The position numbers and the translations under genes are program-made. From NCBI RefSeq assembly GCF_004963255.1, contig NZ_SUGA01000020.1, positions 1 through 64,000 on the forward strand: 64,000 bases of DNA, written 5' to 3'. Below are positions 48,083-56,747 of this stretch, piece by piece. How positions within the stretch are numbered: the first letter of the stretch is position 1; each line of letters starts with the position of its first letter. The stretch is from Mesorhizobium sp. GTDB taxonomy: Bacteria; Pseudomonadota; Alphaproteobacteria; Rhizobiales; Rhizobiaceae. The notes beneath the pieces are model-generated. The model was given only the letters and a program-made list of their open reading frames with translations, was not told where the DNA came from and did not search any database.

Positions 48083-49482
48083 CAGCCCGCCTTTTGCAGG
48101 CCCTTGAACAGGAAGGGCTTGCCCGAGCGATAATCGTAGGCGGGGTTTTCCCAGGCGATCATCTTGCCGGGGTTGAGCAGCCCTTGCGGATCGGTCTGAC
48201 GCTTGAAGGCAAGCTGCACATCGTCTGTTCGCTTCATGCCGCCCTCTTCCAGCGTGTAGCGGTGCGGGTTGAAGATCCAGCAGCCATTGTCCTCATGGAT
48301 ACGGATGATCTCGTTGAGCCGCTCTTCCGTTGTGTAGCGCACCAGCGGCAGGCCGGCGGCGCCGATCGCGCCGTCGAAGCGGATGAATTCGAGATGCGCC
48401 GGCACCTCGTTGCCGAAGCGCTCGACCATCGCCTTGACATGGGCGAGATGATCCGGCGACGGATAGCGTGCTTGCAAATAGGTGATCGTCGGATCGACCC
48501 GGATGGCGCGTAACGTGGTGTGGTTCCAGGTGAGCTCGTAGGCCGGCGGCAATCCTTTGAGATCGGCCTCCTGGTCGGCGCGGAAGACGATCTCGCCCCT
48601 GGTGCTGCGCACGAAGGCGACAAAGGCGTCCATCGCATGCGGCGCGATCATGCACACCACGATGCTCTGCTCGCGCCTAAAGAATTTCTGGTGCCGCTTG
48701 AAATAGTCGTAAGGAATGGGCGCGGCGATCGGCGTGATCAGCTTGGCCAAGATGCCGTCCTGCACGGCGAGATCATTGCCGAAGCCGGCCGCCTCCATGA
48801 AATCGTCGAAACCGACGATGACGTCGATCCAGTCATAGGAAGCAGTCAGTGGCATCTCGACTTCGGTGATGATGCCGTTGGTGCCATAGGCGTGCATGAC
48901 CTTGAGCACCTCTTCGCCGGTCAGGTCCATGACGCGTGGCTCGGCCTCCATCGTCACGGTCCGTAGCCTGATGACGTTGCCGAGGTCGCGCAACCCGCCC
49001 CAGCGGATCGAGCCGACACCGCCCGAGCCGCCGGCGATAAAGCCGCCGATCGAAGCTGTGTTGTAGGTCGAGGGCGAGAGTCTCAACTCCTGCCCGGAAT
49101 GCGCCCGCGTCGCCTTGTCGATCTCGGCCAGAATCGCGCCAGGCCCGGTCACCACGCGCCCCGGCGCGATCGCCTTGATAGCGTTCATCTCGGCGAGGTT
49201 GAGCACCACGCCGCCCGACAGCGGCATCGCCTGCCCGTAATTGCCGGTGCCGCTGCCGCGCGGCGTCACCGGAACCCCGTGCCGGTGACAGGCCGCGAGC
49301 ACGCGGATCACCTCGTCCTCGCTCTTCGGCGTGACGATGAGATCGCCTTTGACATGATCGAGCTGTGCCTTCAGCACCGGGCTATACCAGTAGAAGTCGC
49401 GGCTCTTCTGCTGGACGATCGCCGGATGGTCGTCGATCTTGATCCCGTCGAGATCGCGCTTCAGGGTTGCGATATCCATCAT
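48082..49482 (-). CDS. FAD-binding oxidase/dehydrogenase, GlcD/D-lactate type
   Basis: A 466-residue flavoprotein of the VAO fold (FAD_binding_4 plus FAD-oxidase C). VTPRGSGTGNYGQAMPLSGGVVLNL (about residues 72-96, in pieces) is the FAD pyrophosphate region, STYNTASIGGFIAGGSGGVGS follows, and TDPQGLLNPGKMI is the end motif of GlcD-type enzymes. They oxidise 2-hydroxyacids and related alcohols. ATG 49482 (TGATG with the deaminase stop) or GTG 49485 can start it. The catabolic context suggests oxidation of a product released from the imported compound. Confidence 0.85.
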   Translation of the reverse strand: MMDIATLKRDLDGIKIDDHPAIVQQKSRDFYWYSPVLKAQLDHVKGDLIVTPKSEDEVIRVLAACHRHGVPVTPRGSGTGNYGQAMPLSGGVVLNLAEMNAIKAIAPGRVVTGPGAILAEIDKATRAHSGQELRLSPSTYNTASIGGFIAGGSGGVGSIRWGGLRDLGNVIRLRTVTMEAEPRVMDLTGEEVLKVMHAYGTNGIITEVEMPLTASYDWIDVIVGFDDFMEAAGFGNDLAVQDGILAKLITPIAAPIPYDYFKRHQKFFRREQSIVVCMIAPHAMDAFVAFVRSTRGEIVFRADQEADLKGLPPAYELTWNHTTLRAIRVDPTITYLQARYPSPDHLAHVKAMVERFGNEVPAHLEFIRFDGAIGAAGLPLVRYTTEERLNEIIRIHEDNGCWIFNPHRYTLEEGGMKRTDDVQLAFKRQTDPQGLLNPGKMIAWENPAYDYRSGKPFLFKGLQKAG

Positions 49483-50780
49483 CACACCATCAGTTCATCG
49501 AGTTCCGCATAGTCGGGCAACTGGCGTTCGATCGCGTTCCCGTCGCGCACCACGATGCGATCCGATTCGGGCCGCGACAGCAATTCCGTCCAGCTCCGTC
49601 CCTTGAAGACGATGAAATCGGCTGAGCCGCCGACGGCAAGCGTCCCAGCGTCATCGAGACGCATCACCTCGGCCGGCGTCGCCGCCACCGCCTTCGGCCA
49701 GTCTCCGACCGGATGGTCGAAATGCAGGATGCGCGTCGCCATCCGGTAGACTTCAAGCATGTCGAGATCGCCATAGGCGTAGAACGGATCGCGCGTGTTG
49801 TCGGAGGCGACCGCCACCTTGATGCCGCGCGCCCTCATCTCGTGCAGCAGCGTCACGCCGCGCCAGCGCGGCGTGGTTTGGTTGTTGCGGCGGTCCTGCA
49901 GATAGAGGTTGCACATCGGCAGCGACACCACGGCAAGCCGCGCCTTCGCCACCTTGTCCAGCGTGTCGAGAACCTCAAGGTCCGGCTGGCGCGCCAGCGA
50001 GCAGCAATGGCCGACCAGGATGTTGCCCTCGAAACCGTTCCAAAGCGACGCCTCGGCGATCTTCTTCAGCGAGATCGCCGCGACGTCATCGGTCTCGTCG
50101 GCATGGAAGTCCAGGTCGAGCCCATGCTTGATGGCTTCAGCGAAGACCTGGTCGAGAAGTTCCTCGAGATCGGGCACCATATAGGTCACAACGCCGAGCA
50201 CACCCTTGGCCGCAGCGACGCGCTTGGCCAGCCGTTCGAACCAGGCCTTGTCTCGCACGCCTTCGATGCCGAGCAGGCAGGCCGCTTGCAGATCGATGCG
50301 CCCACGCCATTTTTCGCGCATCGTCTCGAAAACCGGCCAGGAGATTTCCTCCTGCGGTGGCACGCTGTCGAGATGCGTGCGCACCGCCTTGGTGCCATGC
50401 GCGTAGGCTGAGCGCAGCGAAAAATCCATGCGCTGCGCGACATCCTCCGCACTCCAGCGCGCCGCGCGGTCGGCGCCGGTGGCGTTGAGCGCGCCCATGA
50501 AGGTGCCGTCGGGATTGGGCTTTCGCGGCCAGATATGGCCCTTGTCGATATGAGTGTGGCAGTCGACGAAGCACGGCAGCACGATCCGGCCCGCAAGGTC
50601 GATGGCATCGGCTGGCGCCACTGCCCGGTCGTGCGCGGCGAGGTCGGCGATCTTGCCCTCAGCGACGGTAATGTCGGCCAGCCCAAACCCATCCGAATCG
50701 AAAGCGACGGCAACACCCGGCGTGAGCGATCGATGAAGCCGAACGTTAGCCAGGCGATAAGAACCAGAGGTTGGTATCAA
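49482..50780 (-). CDS. cytosine deaminase-like amidohydrolase
   Basis: A 432-residue metal-dependent hydrolase. Metal and catalytic residues are visible: FVDCHTHIDKGHIW (about 70-83; the H-x-H), DFHADETDD (about 225), VGHCCSL (about 256) and VAVASDNTRDPF (about 324). CodA-type enzymes deaminate cytosine, isoguanine, 5-methylcytosine or triazine-like rings. The only good start is TTG 50780, behind a G-rich GGGGGGCAGG. It overlaps the FAD oxidase and lies 144 bases after the ABC permease gene. With RidA and a creatininase-like enzyme encoded divergently, a cyclic amidine or creatinine-like substrate is plausible. Confidence 0.85.
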   Translation of the reverse strand: MIPTSGSYRLANVRLHRSLTPGVAVAFDSDGFGLADITVAEGKIADLAAHDRAVAPADAIDLAGRIVLPCFVDCHTHIDKGHIWPRKPNPDGTFMGALNATGADRAARWSAEDVAQRMDFSLRSAYAHGTKAVRTHLDSVPPQEEISWPVFETMREKWRGRIDLQAACLLGIEGVRDKAWFERLAKRVAAAKGVLGVVTYMVPDLEELLDQVFAEAIKHGLDLDFHADETDDVAAISLKKIAEASLWNGFEGNILVGHCCSLARQPDLEVLDTLDKVAKARLAVVSLPMCNLYLQDRRNNQTTPRWRGVTLLHEMRARGIKVAVASDNTRDPFYAYGDLDMLEVYRMATRILHFDHPVGDWPKAVAATPAEVMRLDDAGTLAVGGSADFIVFKGRSWTELLSRPESDRIVVRDGNAIERQLPDYAELDELMV

Positions 50781-50924
50781 GGCCTGCCCCCCGCTGTCCT
50801 ATGCAACACCGTTCTGTTGGGTCGGGGACACGCCGAACGGCCGTGCGGAGACTGTCTCCGCACGCCTGTTCGCAGCGTCTCTGGTCCAAGCAGGCAGTCA
50901 CTGTTCTTAATCACGCCAATCACC

Positions 50925-51776
50925 CTAATGCTCCTGCTTGAGCGCGCTCTCGTGCCAGCGGCGCAGGATCAGATGCGACACCAGCGACAGCACCAGGAAG
51001 ATCAGGATGCCGGTGAGCGAGATCAGGATCAGCGCCGCGAACAGGCGCGGCGCGTTGAGCCGGTAGCCGGCCTCGATGATGCGCGAGGCAAGCCCTGACG
51101 ACTGCCCCTGCGCACCCGCGACGAATTCGGCGACCACGGCGCCGATCAGCGACAGGCCGCCGGCGATCTTCAGCCCGCCGAGGAAATAGGGCATCGCCGC
51201 CGGCAGGCGCAGATAGCGCAATTGCTGCCAGCGCGTCGCGCCGTTGAGCTTGAACAGGTCGCGCAGATTCCGGTCAACCGAGTTCAGCCCGAGCGTGGTG
51301 TTCGACAGGATCGGGAAGAAGGCGACGATCCAGGCGCAGAGCAGCAGTTTGACCGTCTGATTGTTCACATAGATGTTGATCAGCGGGAAGATGGCCACGA
51401 TCGGCGTCACCTGCAGCACGATGGCGAAGGGGAAGAACGACATCTCCACCCATTTCGACTGCGCGAACAGCACCGCCAGCCCGACGCCGCCGATGACCGC
51501 GAGCAAAAGGCTGAGGAAGGTGATCCTGAGCGTCACCAGCAGCGAGGAAAACAACAGGCCGGTGTCGCTATGCAGCGTCTGCAACACCACGCCGGGACGC
51601 GGCAGGATATATTGCGGGATCTCGTTCCAGACGCAGATGCGATCCCACAGCCAGATCGCCAGCACCATGATCGCCAGCGGCAGCACCCATTTGCCGATCC
51701 GCTCCAGACGCTCCTGGCGGACGCGGCGCGCCTCTTCGGGATCGAGCTTCAATGCAGCGTCTTCAATGGCCGTCAT
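50925..51776 (-). CDS. ABC transporter permease (NitT/TauT type)
   Basis: A 283-residue membrane protein; the N-terminal 30 residues are cytoplasmic and charged, then WVLPLAIMVLAIWLWDRIC is the first of six helices. The EAA loop is LFKLNGATRWQQLRYLRLPA. It overlaps the ATPase gene by 14 bases (51763-51776). BPD_transp_1 family, related to ThiX/SsuC/RibX. Together with the binding protein at 52600 it should import the substrate acted on by the enzymes encoded downstream. Confidence 0.9.
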   Translation of the reverse strand: MTAIEDAALKLDPEEARRVRQERLERIGKWVLPLAIMVLAIWLWDRICVWNEIPQYILPRPGVVLQTLHSDTGLLFSSLLVTLRITFLSLLLAVIGGVGLAVLFAQSKWVEMSFFPFAIVLQVTPIVAIFPLINIYVNNQTVKLLLCAWIVAFFPILSNTTLGLNSVDRNLRDLFKLNGATRWQQLRYLRLPAAMPYFLGGLKIAGGLSLIGAVVAEFVAGAQGQSSGLASRIIEAGYRLNAPRLFAALILISLTGILIFLVLSLVSHLILRRWHESALKQEH

Positions 51777-52584
51777 GGTGTGGTCCGGCGGTTGAGTTGA
51801 TGGCGTTCACCAGCACGTCCGAGGCCTGCCGGCAGAGCGCGGCATAGTCGGGTGAGGTCCGGAACACCTCGTCGCGCGGATAAGGCGCGCGGATGGGGAG
51901 CTCACCGAAAACGCGGCCCGGCCGCGCGGCCATCACGACGACGCGGCTGGACAGGAACACGCTCTCGAAGACGCTGTGGGTGACGAAGACGACGGTGAAA
52001 CGCTCGTCCTGCCACAGCTCCAGAAGATCGTTGTTGAGCTTGAAGCGGGTGATCTCGTCGAGCGCCGCGAAGGGCTCGTCCATCAGAAGGATGCGCGGCT
52101 TGGTCACCATGGCCCGCGCGATCGACACCCGCATCTTCATGCCGCCGGAAAGCTCGCGCGGTACGGCATTTTCGAAGCCGGTGAGATGGACCCGCGCCAA
52201 CATCTCCATCACCGCCGGCGCGGCCTTGGCGCGCGACACGCCCTTCAGCCTGAGCGGCAGCCAGACATTGTCGAAGACGCTCGCCCAAGGCAGCAGCGTC
52301 GGCTCCTGGAAGACGAAGCCGATGTTCGAGCGGTCGATCGAACCGCGCCAGTCGAGCTGGCCGGAGGTCGGCGTCGACAGGCCGGCGATCAGCCGGAGCG
52401 CCGTCGACTTGCCGCAGCCGGACGGGCCGAGCAGGCTGAGGAAATCGCCCTCGCGGATCGCCAAGTCGACCTTGCTCAGCGCCGTCACGCCGTTGGAAAA
52501 GACCTTGCCGACGTCGCGCAACGAAAGCAGCATCGGGGCCTCGCCCGATGCCGCCGGGGTCTCAGCCACTTTCTCCTGGATCAT
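51763..52584 (-). CDS. ABC transporter ATP-binding protein (NitT/TauT type)
   Basis: A 273-residue ATPase: Walker A GPSGCGKST near residue 53, Q-loop VFQEPTLLPW, signature LSGGMKMRVSIARAM, Walker B ILLMDEPFAALD and VTHSVFES with the switch His. An N-terminal extension of about 17 residues precedes the fold. It starts 15 bases after the binding-protein stop and overlaps the permease. Distinct in sequence from the ATPase at 11766, so the two uptake systems are not recent duplicates. Confidence 0.92.
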   Translation of the reverse strand: MIQEKVAETPAASGEAPMLLSLRDVGKVFSNGVTALSKVDLAIREGDFLSLLGPSGCGKSTALRLIAGLSTPTSGQLDWRGSIDRSNIGFVFQEPTLLPWASVFDNVWLPLRLKGVSRAKAAPAVMEMLARVHLTGFENAVPRELSGGMKMRVSIARAMVTKPRILLMDEPFAALDEITRFKLNNDLLELWQDERFTVVFVTHSVFESVFLSSRVVVMAARPGRVFGELPIRAPYPRDEVFRTSPDYAALCRQASDVLVNAINSTAGPHHDGH

Positions 52585-52599
52585 CTCAGGCAGGCCGCC

Positions 52600-53604
52600 C
52601 TACTTCTTCAGCTCCAGCCCGACACCCTTGTTGATGAAAGCCAGTGTGTAGGCCTTCTTGATGTCGATGCCCGGCTGCGCAACCTTGGCCTTGACCATCT
52701 TGTCGTAAAAGCTCTGGATGCGCGCGTCGGTCATGGCGCCGATGCCGAGCTTTTCCGAATCGCCGGAATCGACGACGCCGAACTTCTTCAACTGCTCGAT
52801 CGAGAAGGCGATCTGCTCATCCGTCATGTCCGGATTGTCCTTCTTGATCATGTCGTTGGCGGCCTTGTTGTCGCCATAGAGATAGCTGTACCAGCCCTTG
52901 GCCGAGCCATCGACGAAGCACTGAACGACCTCTGGCCGCTTGTCGATCGTATCCTGCATCACCTCGATGGTCGTCGCATAGGTATCCCAGCCATAATCGG
53001 CGAGCAGGAACTGGTTCGGAACGAAGCCGCCCGCCTTCTGCACCGCGAAAGGCTCGGACGTGACATAGCCCTGCTGGATCGACTTCTTGTTGGCGATGAA
53101 GGGCGCCGGGTTGAAGGTGTAGGGCACGCGCTTCGCCGCATCGTAACCGAGTTCGGTCACCATCCACTGGAAGAAGGTCTGCGCGCCCTCGTCGCCGAGG
53201 ATATACTGGTCGGCGTTCTTGAGGTCTTCCCACTTGTCCAGCCCCTGCCCCGGCTGGGACATGATGACCTGCGGGTCCTTCTGAAAATCGGCGGCGACGA
53301 CGCGCATCGGAATGCCCTGCTGCACCGCGTCGAAGGCCGAAAGCAGATTGCCGCCCATGTAGAAATCGATCTTGCCGGCAAGCAGCATCGGCCGGCCGCT
53401 GACCTGCGGGCCGCCCTGCATGATGGTGACGTCGAGACCGCAGGCGGCGTAGGTGCCGTCGGCAACGGCCTGGTAGTAGCCGCCATGCTCCGGCTCCGCC
53501 AGCCAGTTGGTGCCGAACGTCACCTTCTCGTTCGCGGCAGCAGCCAGCGTACCCGCCACCAGCAAGGCGATCGAGCCCGCCAGGATCTTCCCATTTCCGA
53601 TCAT
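52600..53604 (-). CDS. ABC transporter substrate-binding protein (NMT1/THI5-like)
   Basis: A 334-residue periplasmic protein. The signal peptide is MIGNGKILAGSIALLVAGTL with cleavage near AAAA. The mature start EKVTFGTNWLAEPEHGGYYQA resembles the pyrimidine/thiamine-precursor binders (ThiY, RibY, NMT1): FGTNWLAEPEHGG is close to the FXXNWXAEXEHGG pattern of that group. This favours a heterocyclic ligand over nitrate or sulfonate. ATG 53604 has GAGAGGGTGAG before it. Divergent from the RidA gene across 252 bases that should hold both promoters. Confidence 0.88.
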   Translation of the reverse strand: MIGNGKILAGSIALLVAGTLAAAANEKVTFGTNWLAEPEHGGYYQAVADGTYAACGLDVTIMQGGPQVSGRPMLLAGKIDFYMGGNLLSAFDAVQQGIPMRVVAADFQKDPQVIMSQPGQGLDKWEDLKNADQYILGDEGAQTFFQWMVTELGYDAAKRVPYTFNPAPFIANKKSIQQGYVTSEPFAVQKAGGFVPNQFLLADYGWDTYATTIEVMQDTIDKRPEVVQCFVDGSAKGWYSYLYGDNKAANDMIKKDNPDMTDEQIAFSIEQLKKFGVVDSGDSEKLGIGAMTDARIQSFYDKMVKAKVAQPGIDIKKAYTLAFINKGVGLELKK

Positions 53605-53856
53605 AAACTCACCCTCTCTTGGCCCGGGCGCGCAGCGCGCTGGGCTCGACACCATTGATTCAAGAAGCAAGACACATGCCACCGCCTGGGCCGCCTGCTT
53701 GCGCGACAGTCATTGCCGAGACCGGACGGGTCATGCCGTACGCGAGGCATCGTGCCTATTTTTTGAACGCCTGTCCATAATCGCCCGGGAGGCATGCACC
53801 GCATCTTGAAGGTTTCATGAATCGAGCCTTAGTCTCAAGGCGCACAGGAGAATGCC

Positions 53857-54240
53857 ATGCTGAAATACCTCGCCCCAAAGGCCATCAAGCCGCCCTTCGC
53901 CCGCTACAGCCACGGCGTTGAAATACCAGCCGGAAAACGGCTGGTGCTATGCTCCGGTCAGTTGGGCATCGGGGCAGACGACCATGTTCCCGAGGACGCC
54001 GGCGCGCAGGCTGAGCTTTGCTTCAAGAACATAGCCGCGATCCTCAGCGAAGCCGGGCTGACCTTGAACGACATTGTGCGCATCAACGCCTTCGTCACCG
54101 ATCGTGCCCACCTGCAGCCCTATATGGATGTCCGCAACCGGCTCTTTTCCGATCCGGCGCCGGCCTCTACGCTGATGATCGTCTCCGGCTTCGCCCGCCC
54201 GGAATTCAAGGTCGAGGTGGAGGTTTTGGCGGCAGGCTAG
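53857..54240 (+). CDS. RidA family protein (enamine/imine deaminase)
   Basis: A 127-residue protein of the YjgF/YER057c/UK114 family: VLCSGQLGIGADD near residue 34, AGLTLNDIVRINAFVTD (about 70-86) and FARPEFKVEVEVLAA at the end. RidA proteins hydrolyse reactive enamine/imine intermediates or act as ring-opening hydrolases in pyrimidine catabolism (as RutC does). AGGAG precedes ATG. Followed by the creatininase-like gene on the same strand. Its place opposite a cytosine-deaminase-like operon fits a role in degrading a nitrogen heterocycle. The Arg that binds the substrate carboxylate seems present near the VRINAF block. Confidence 0.88.
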   Translation: MLKYLAPKAIKPPFARYSHGVEIPAGKRLVLCSGQLGIGADDHVPEDAGAQAELCFKNIAAILSEAGLTLNDIVRINAFVTDRAHLQPYMDVRNRLFSDPAPASTLMIVSGFARPEFKVEVEVLAAG

Positions 54241-54306
54241 CGTTGCCCGTAGCCAATAAGCGCATTACACCGACCGGTGCGGACGGCAGAGCAATCGGAG
54301 ACCAAA

Positions 54307-55104
54307 TTGGCCAAAAGACGTGTGTGGTGGGGCGATTACCGGACGACCGAATACGCCTCGATCGATGCGGAGGAGATCATCGCCGTGCTGCCGGTGGCGG
54401 CGATCGAGCAGCATGGCCCTCACCTCCCGGTCTCGACCGACACCTCGATCATGCTCGGCATGCTGGAGACGGTGATCGCGCGCCTGCCTGACGATCTCGA
54501 CATCCGCATCCTGCCGGTGCAGGCGGTCGGCAAGTCGAACGAGCACCTGCATGCGCCGGGAACGCTCACTCTGCCGGCCACGACCTTGGTCGACGCCTGG
54601 ACCGAGCTTGGCCTGTCGATCGCGCGCGCCGGGGTCAGAAAGCTGATCATCGTCAATTCGCATGGCGGCAATGAAGAGATCATGGGCATCATCTCGCGCG
54701 AATTGCGTGTGCGCGCCAAGATGCTGTCGGTGAAGACGAGCTGGCAGCGTTTCGGTCGCCCGGCGGGCATGTACACCGAGCTCGAGGATCGTCACGGCAT
54801 CCATGGCGGCGATGTCGAGACCTCGCTGATGCTGCATTTCCGGCCCGACCTCGTCGACATGAGCAAGGCCGACAATTTCGTCTCCAATGTCGCCCGCGCC
54901 GAACAGGAATTCGCCCTGCTGCGCCACACCGGAACGCACGCCTTCGCCTGGATCGCCAGCGACCTCAACCCCAACGGCGTGGTCGGCGATGCCTCGATCG
55001 CCACCGCCGAGAAGGGTCGGCTAACCGCCGAGCATCAGGCAGACGGGTTCATCAATCTGGTCAGGGATGTGCGTAAGGCGAAGCTGACCGACTGGCTGTC
55101 GTAG
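54307..55104 (+). CDS. creatininase family amidohydrolase
   Basis: A 265-residue protein. VLPVAAIEQHGPHLPVSTDT (about residues 28-47) has the E-x-H and the Asp 11 residues after the Glu that bind metal in creatininase, and VNSHGGNEEIMG (about 117-128) has the next His and Glu. The family opens cyclic amides: creatinine to creatine, N-formylaminopyrimidine amides (ArfB) and related compounds. TTG 54307 is preferred because GGAG lies six bases before it; GTG 54277 has no such site. Forms a two-gene unit with RidA, divergent from the transporter/deaminase operon. I cannot decide creatinine versus another ring. Confidence 0.85.
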   Translation: MAKRRVWWGDYRTTEYASIDAEEIIAVLPVAAIEQHGPHLPVSTDTSIMLGMLETVIARLPDDLDIRILPVQAVGKSNEHLHAPGTLTLPATTLVDAWTELGLSIARAGVRKLIIVNSHGGNEEIMGIISRELRVRAKMLSVKTSWQRFGRPAGMYTELEDRHGIHGGDVETSLMLHFRPDLVDMSKADNFVSNVARAEQEFALLRHTGTHAFAWIASDLNPNGVVGDASIATAEKGRLTAEHQADGFINLVRDVRKAKLTDWLS

Positions 55105-55122
55105 CGGTGCGTCCACTGTGAT

Positions 55123-55632
55123 CTATGCTTCGATCCCCAATTCGAAGGGGACTCCTTCGAACGCATCGGCGCCGCGTCCGATCGCCTCGATCGCCGCGAT
55201 CATGCGGCCGTTGCGCTGAAGCAGCATGTCGGCAACCGCGATCAGCCGTGGATTGGGCGTGGCTGTCGGCGACAGGAAGCGCAGCGTCTTCGCGAGTTCC
55301 ATCTCGTCACGCTTCGGCGCCAGAGCCGCCGCGATGATATAGGCCGAAGCAGTCGAGCGGCTGACGCCGGCATAACAGTGCACGACCAGCGGCCTCACGC
55401 GATCCCAGCGATAGGCGAAATCCAGCAAGGCCCGCACATGCTCCTCGCCGGGCATCGTCATGCCTTCCTGGGCGATGGCGATGTCGTGCATGACGAGATG
55501 CAGGTGGTTTTCCGCCAGGATGGAGGCCGGGCGCGTCACTTCCGTGCCCGCGGCAAGCAGTGACAGCAAGCGCTGCGCGCCGGTCCTTGCCACGGTCTCG
55601 TCGACCTTCGACAGCGAACAGACATGGATCAT
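55123..55632 (-). CDS. tyrosine/dual-specificity phosphatase-like protein
   Basis: A 169-residue protein with the P-loop VVHCYAGVSRSTASAYI (about residues 83-99), i.e. H-C-x-A-G-x-S-R-S, the active site of dual-specificity phosphatases; the catalytic Cys is near residue 85. The general-acid Asp is probably in the MHDIAIAQEG region. In Rhizobiales this gene often sits beside late cobalamin genes, as here; no link to cobalamin is known to me. The substrate could be a phosphoprotein or small phosphate ester. A palindromic repeat separates it from cobC. Confidence 0.8.
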   Translation of the reverse strand: MIHVCSLSKVDETVARTGAQRLLSLLAAGTEVTRPASILAENHLHLVMHDIAIAQEGMTMPGEEHVRALLDFAYRWDRVRPLVVHCYAGVSRSTASAYIIAAALAPKRDEMELAKTLRFLSPTATPNPRLIAVADMLLQRNGRMIAAIEAIGRGADAFEGVPFELGIEA

Positions 55633-55664
55633 TGCTCGGACTCCTTCGGCGCATCCTTACGCCT

Positions 55665-55715
55665 AGAGCATGATGCCGAAAAGTGTGAAGCGGTTTTCGG
55701 GCGACATCATGCTCT
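55665..55715. repeat. RIME-like palindrome overlapping the cobC stop
   Basis: AGAGCATGATG (55665-55675) with CATCATGCTCT (55705-55715), an 11-bp perfect inverted repeat around GAAAAGTGTGAAGCGGTTTTC. Its right arm supplies the cobC stop and last few codons. Confidence 0.8.
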
Positions 55716-56747
55716 TTCTCTTTGATTTTGGGCCCAGGCGGCAAGCGCGCTTTCAAGGCGCTGCCATTCTGGTTCGCTGCCCGGCAGGCCGACACGCAGC
55801 ACTCCAGGCCGCTCGGCAAAATGCCGGATCAGAACGCCGTGCTCTCCGAGCACCGAGAACAGGCTCGGGGCCTCGGCAAACGACAAATAGCGGAACAGGC
55901 TGGTACCGCCGGCGACCGGAACATCGAATCGGCCAAGCAGGATTTCGAGGCGACCGGCATACTGTGCCAGGCGTTGCCGCATATCGGCTTGCCATGCCGC
56001 ATCCGACAAGGCGCGGATGCCATATCCGAGCGCCGGACCGGCCACGGCCCAAGGGCCCAGTTGCGCATCCAGCCGCTCGGCCGTCAGCGCATCCGTCAGC
56101 GCGAAGCCGAGCCGAACACCCGCCAGGCCAAAAAACTTGCCGAACGAGCGCAGCACGACAATGCCGCCCTCCCCGACATCGCCCGCCAGGCTTTGCTCGA
56201 TCGGGCCGACATCCATGAAGGCTTCATCGACGACGAGCAGCCCGCCCTTGGCGCGAAGCCGAGCGCCAAGCTCGAGCAGGCGCGGCTTTTCGATCACCCG
56301 CCCGTCCGGATTGTTGGGATTGACCAGCACCGCGAGGTCCGCCTCGGCCAGCGCGTCGAAATCGCTGACTTCCGCGACCGCATGGCCAGCGATGGCCGCG
56401 GCGCGGGCATGTTCGGCATAGGTCGGGCCGAGCACCAGCGCCTTGCCGGGCCGCAGCAGAGACGCCACGCGCGGCAGCAGGATCTGCGTGCCGGGCGCTG
56501 CCGCCACATGCGCCGCCGACGGCGCGCCATAGGCCGCAGCCGCAATTTCGGCCAGTTCGCGCAGTTGTCCTGCCTCCGGCAATCGGGTGAGGGTGGTGGC
56601 GGGCAGTTCGAAAAGCGGATAGGAGTGCGGGTTGATACCTGTCGAGAGGTCCACGAAAGGTTGTGGCGCATGAGGAAAAAGCGCGCTTGCCCGGCCAAGG
56701 CTGCCGCCATGATCAACCGCCGCGATCGCGCCGCTTAGAAGCTTCAT
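55707..56747 (-). CDS. cobC: threonine-phosphate decarboxylase / CobC-type aminotransferase fold
   Basis: About 346 residues, PLP fold type I: FVDLSTGINPHSYP (about residues 32-45), VLVNPNNPDGRVI (NNPxG, about 138-150) and VLRSFGKFFGLAGVRLGF with the PLP Lys in SFGKF. CobC supplies (R)-1-amino-2-propanol phosphate for the cobalamin nucleotide loop. ATG 56747 overlaps the divergent cobD start so that both start codons share CATG (56745-56748); a longer frame to 56780 would run into cobD. AGGA precedes it. The last codons are part of a RIME-like repeat (QNQRERA end), perhaps a replaced C-terminus. Confidence 0.9.
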   Translation of the reverse strand: MKLLSGAIAAVDHGGSLGRASALFPHAPQPFVDLSTGINPHSYPLFELPATTLTRLPEAGQLRELAEIAAAAYGAPSAAHVAAAPGTQILLPRVASLLRPGKALVLGPTYAEHARAAAIAGHAVAEVSDFDALAEADLAVLVNPNNPDGRVIEKPRLLELGARLRAKGGLLVVDEAFMDVGPIEQSLAGDVGEGGIVVLRSFGKFFGLAGVRLGFALTDALTAERLDAQLGPWAVAGPALGYGIRALSDAAWQADMRQRLAQYAGRLEILLGRFDVPVAGGTSLFRYLSFAEAPSLFSVLGEHGVLIRHFAERPGVLRVGLPGSEPEWQRLESALAAWAQNQRERA

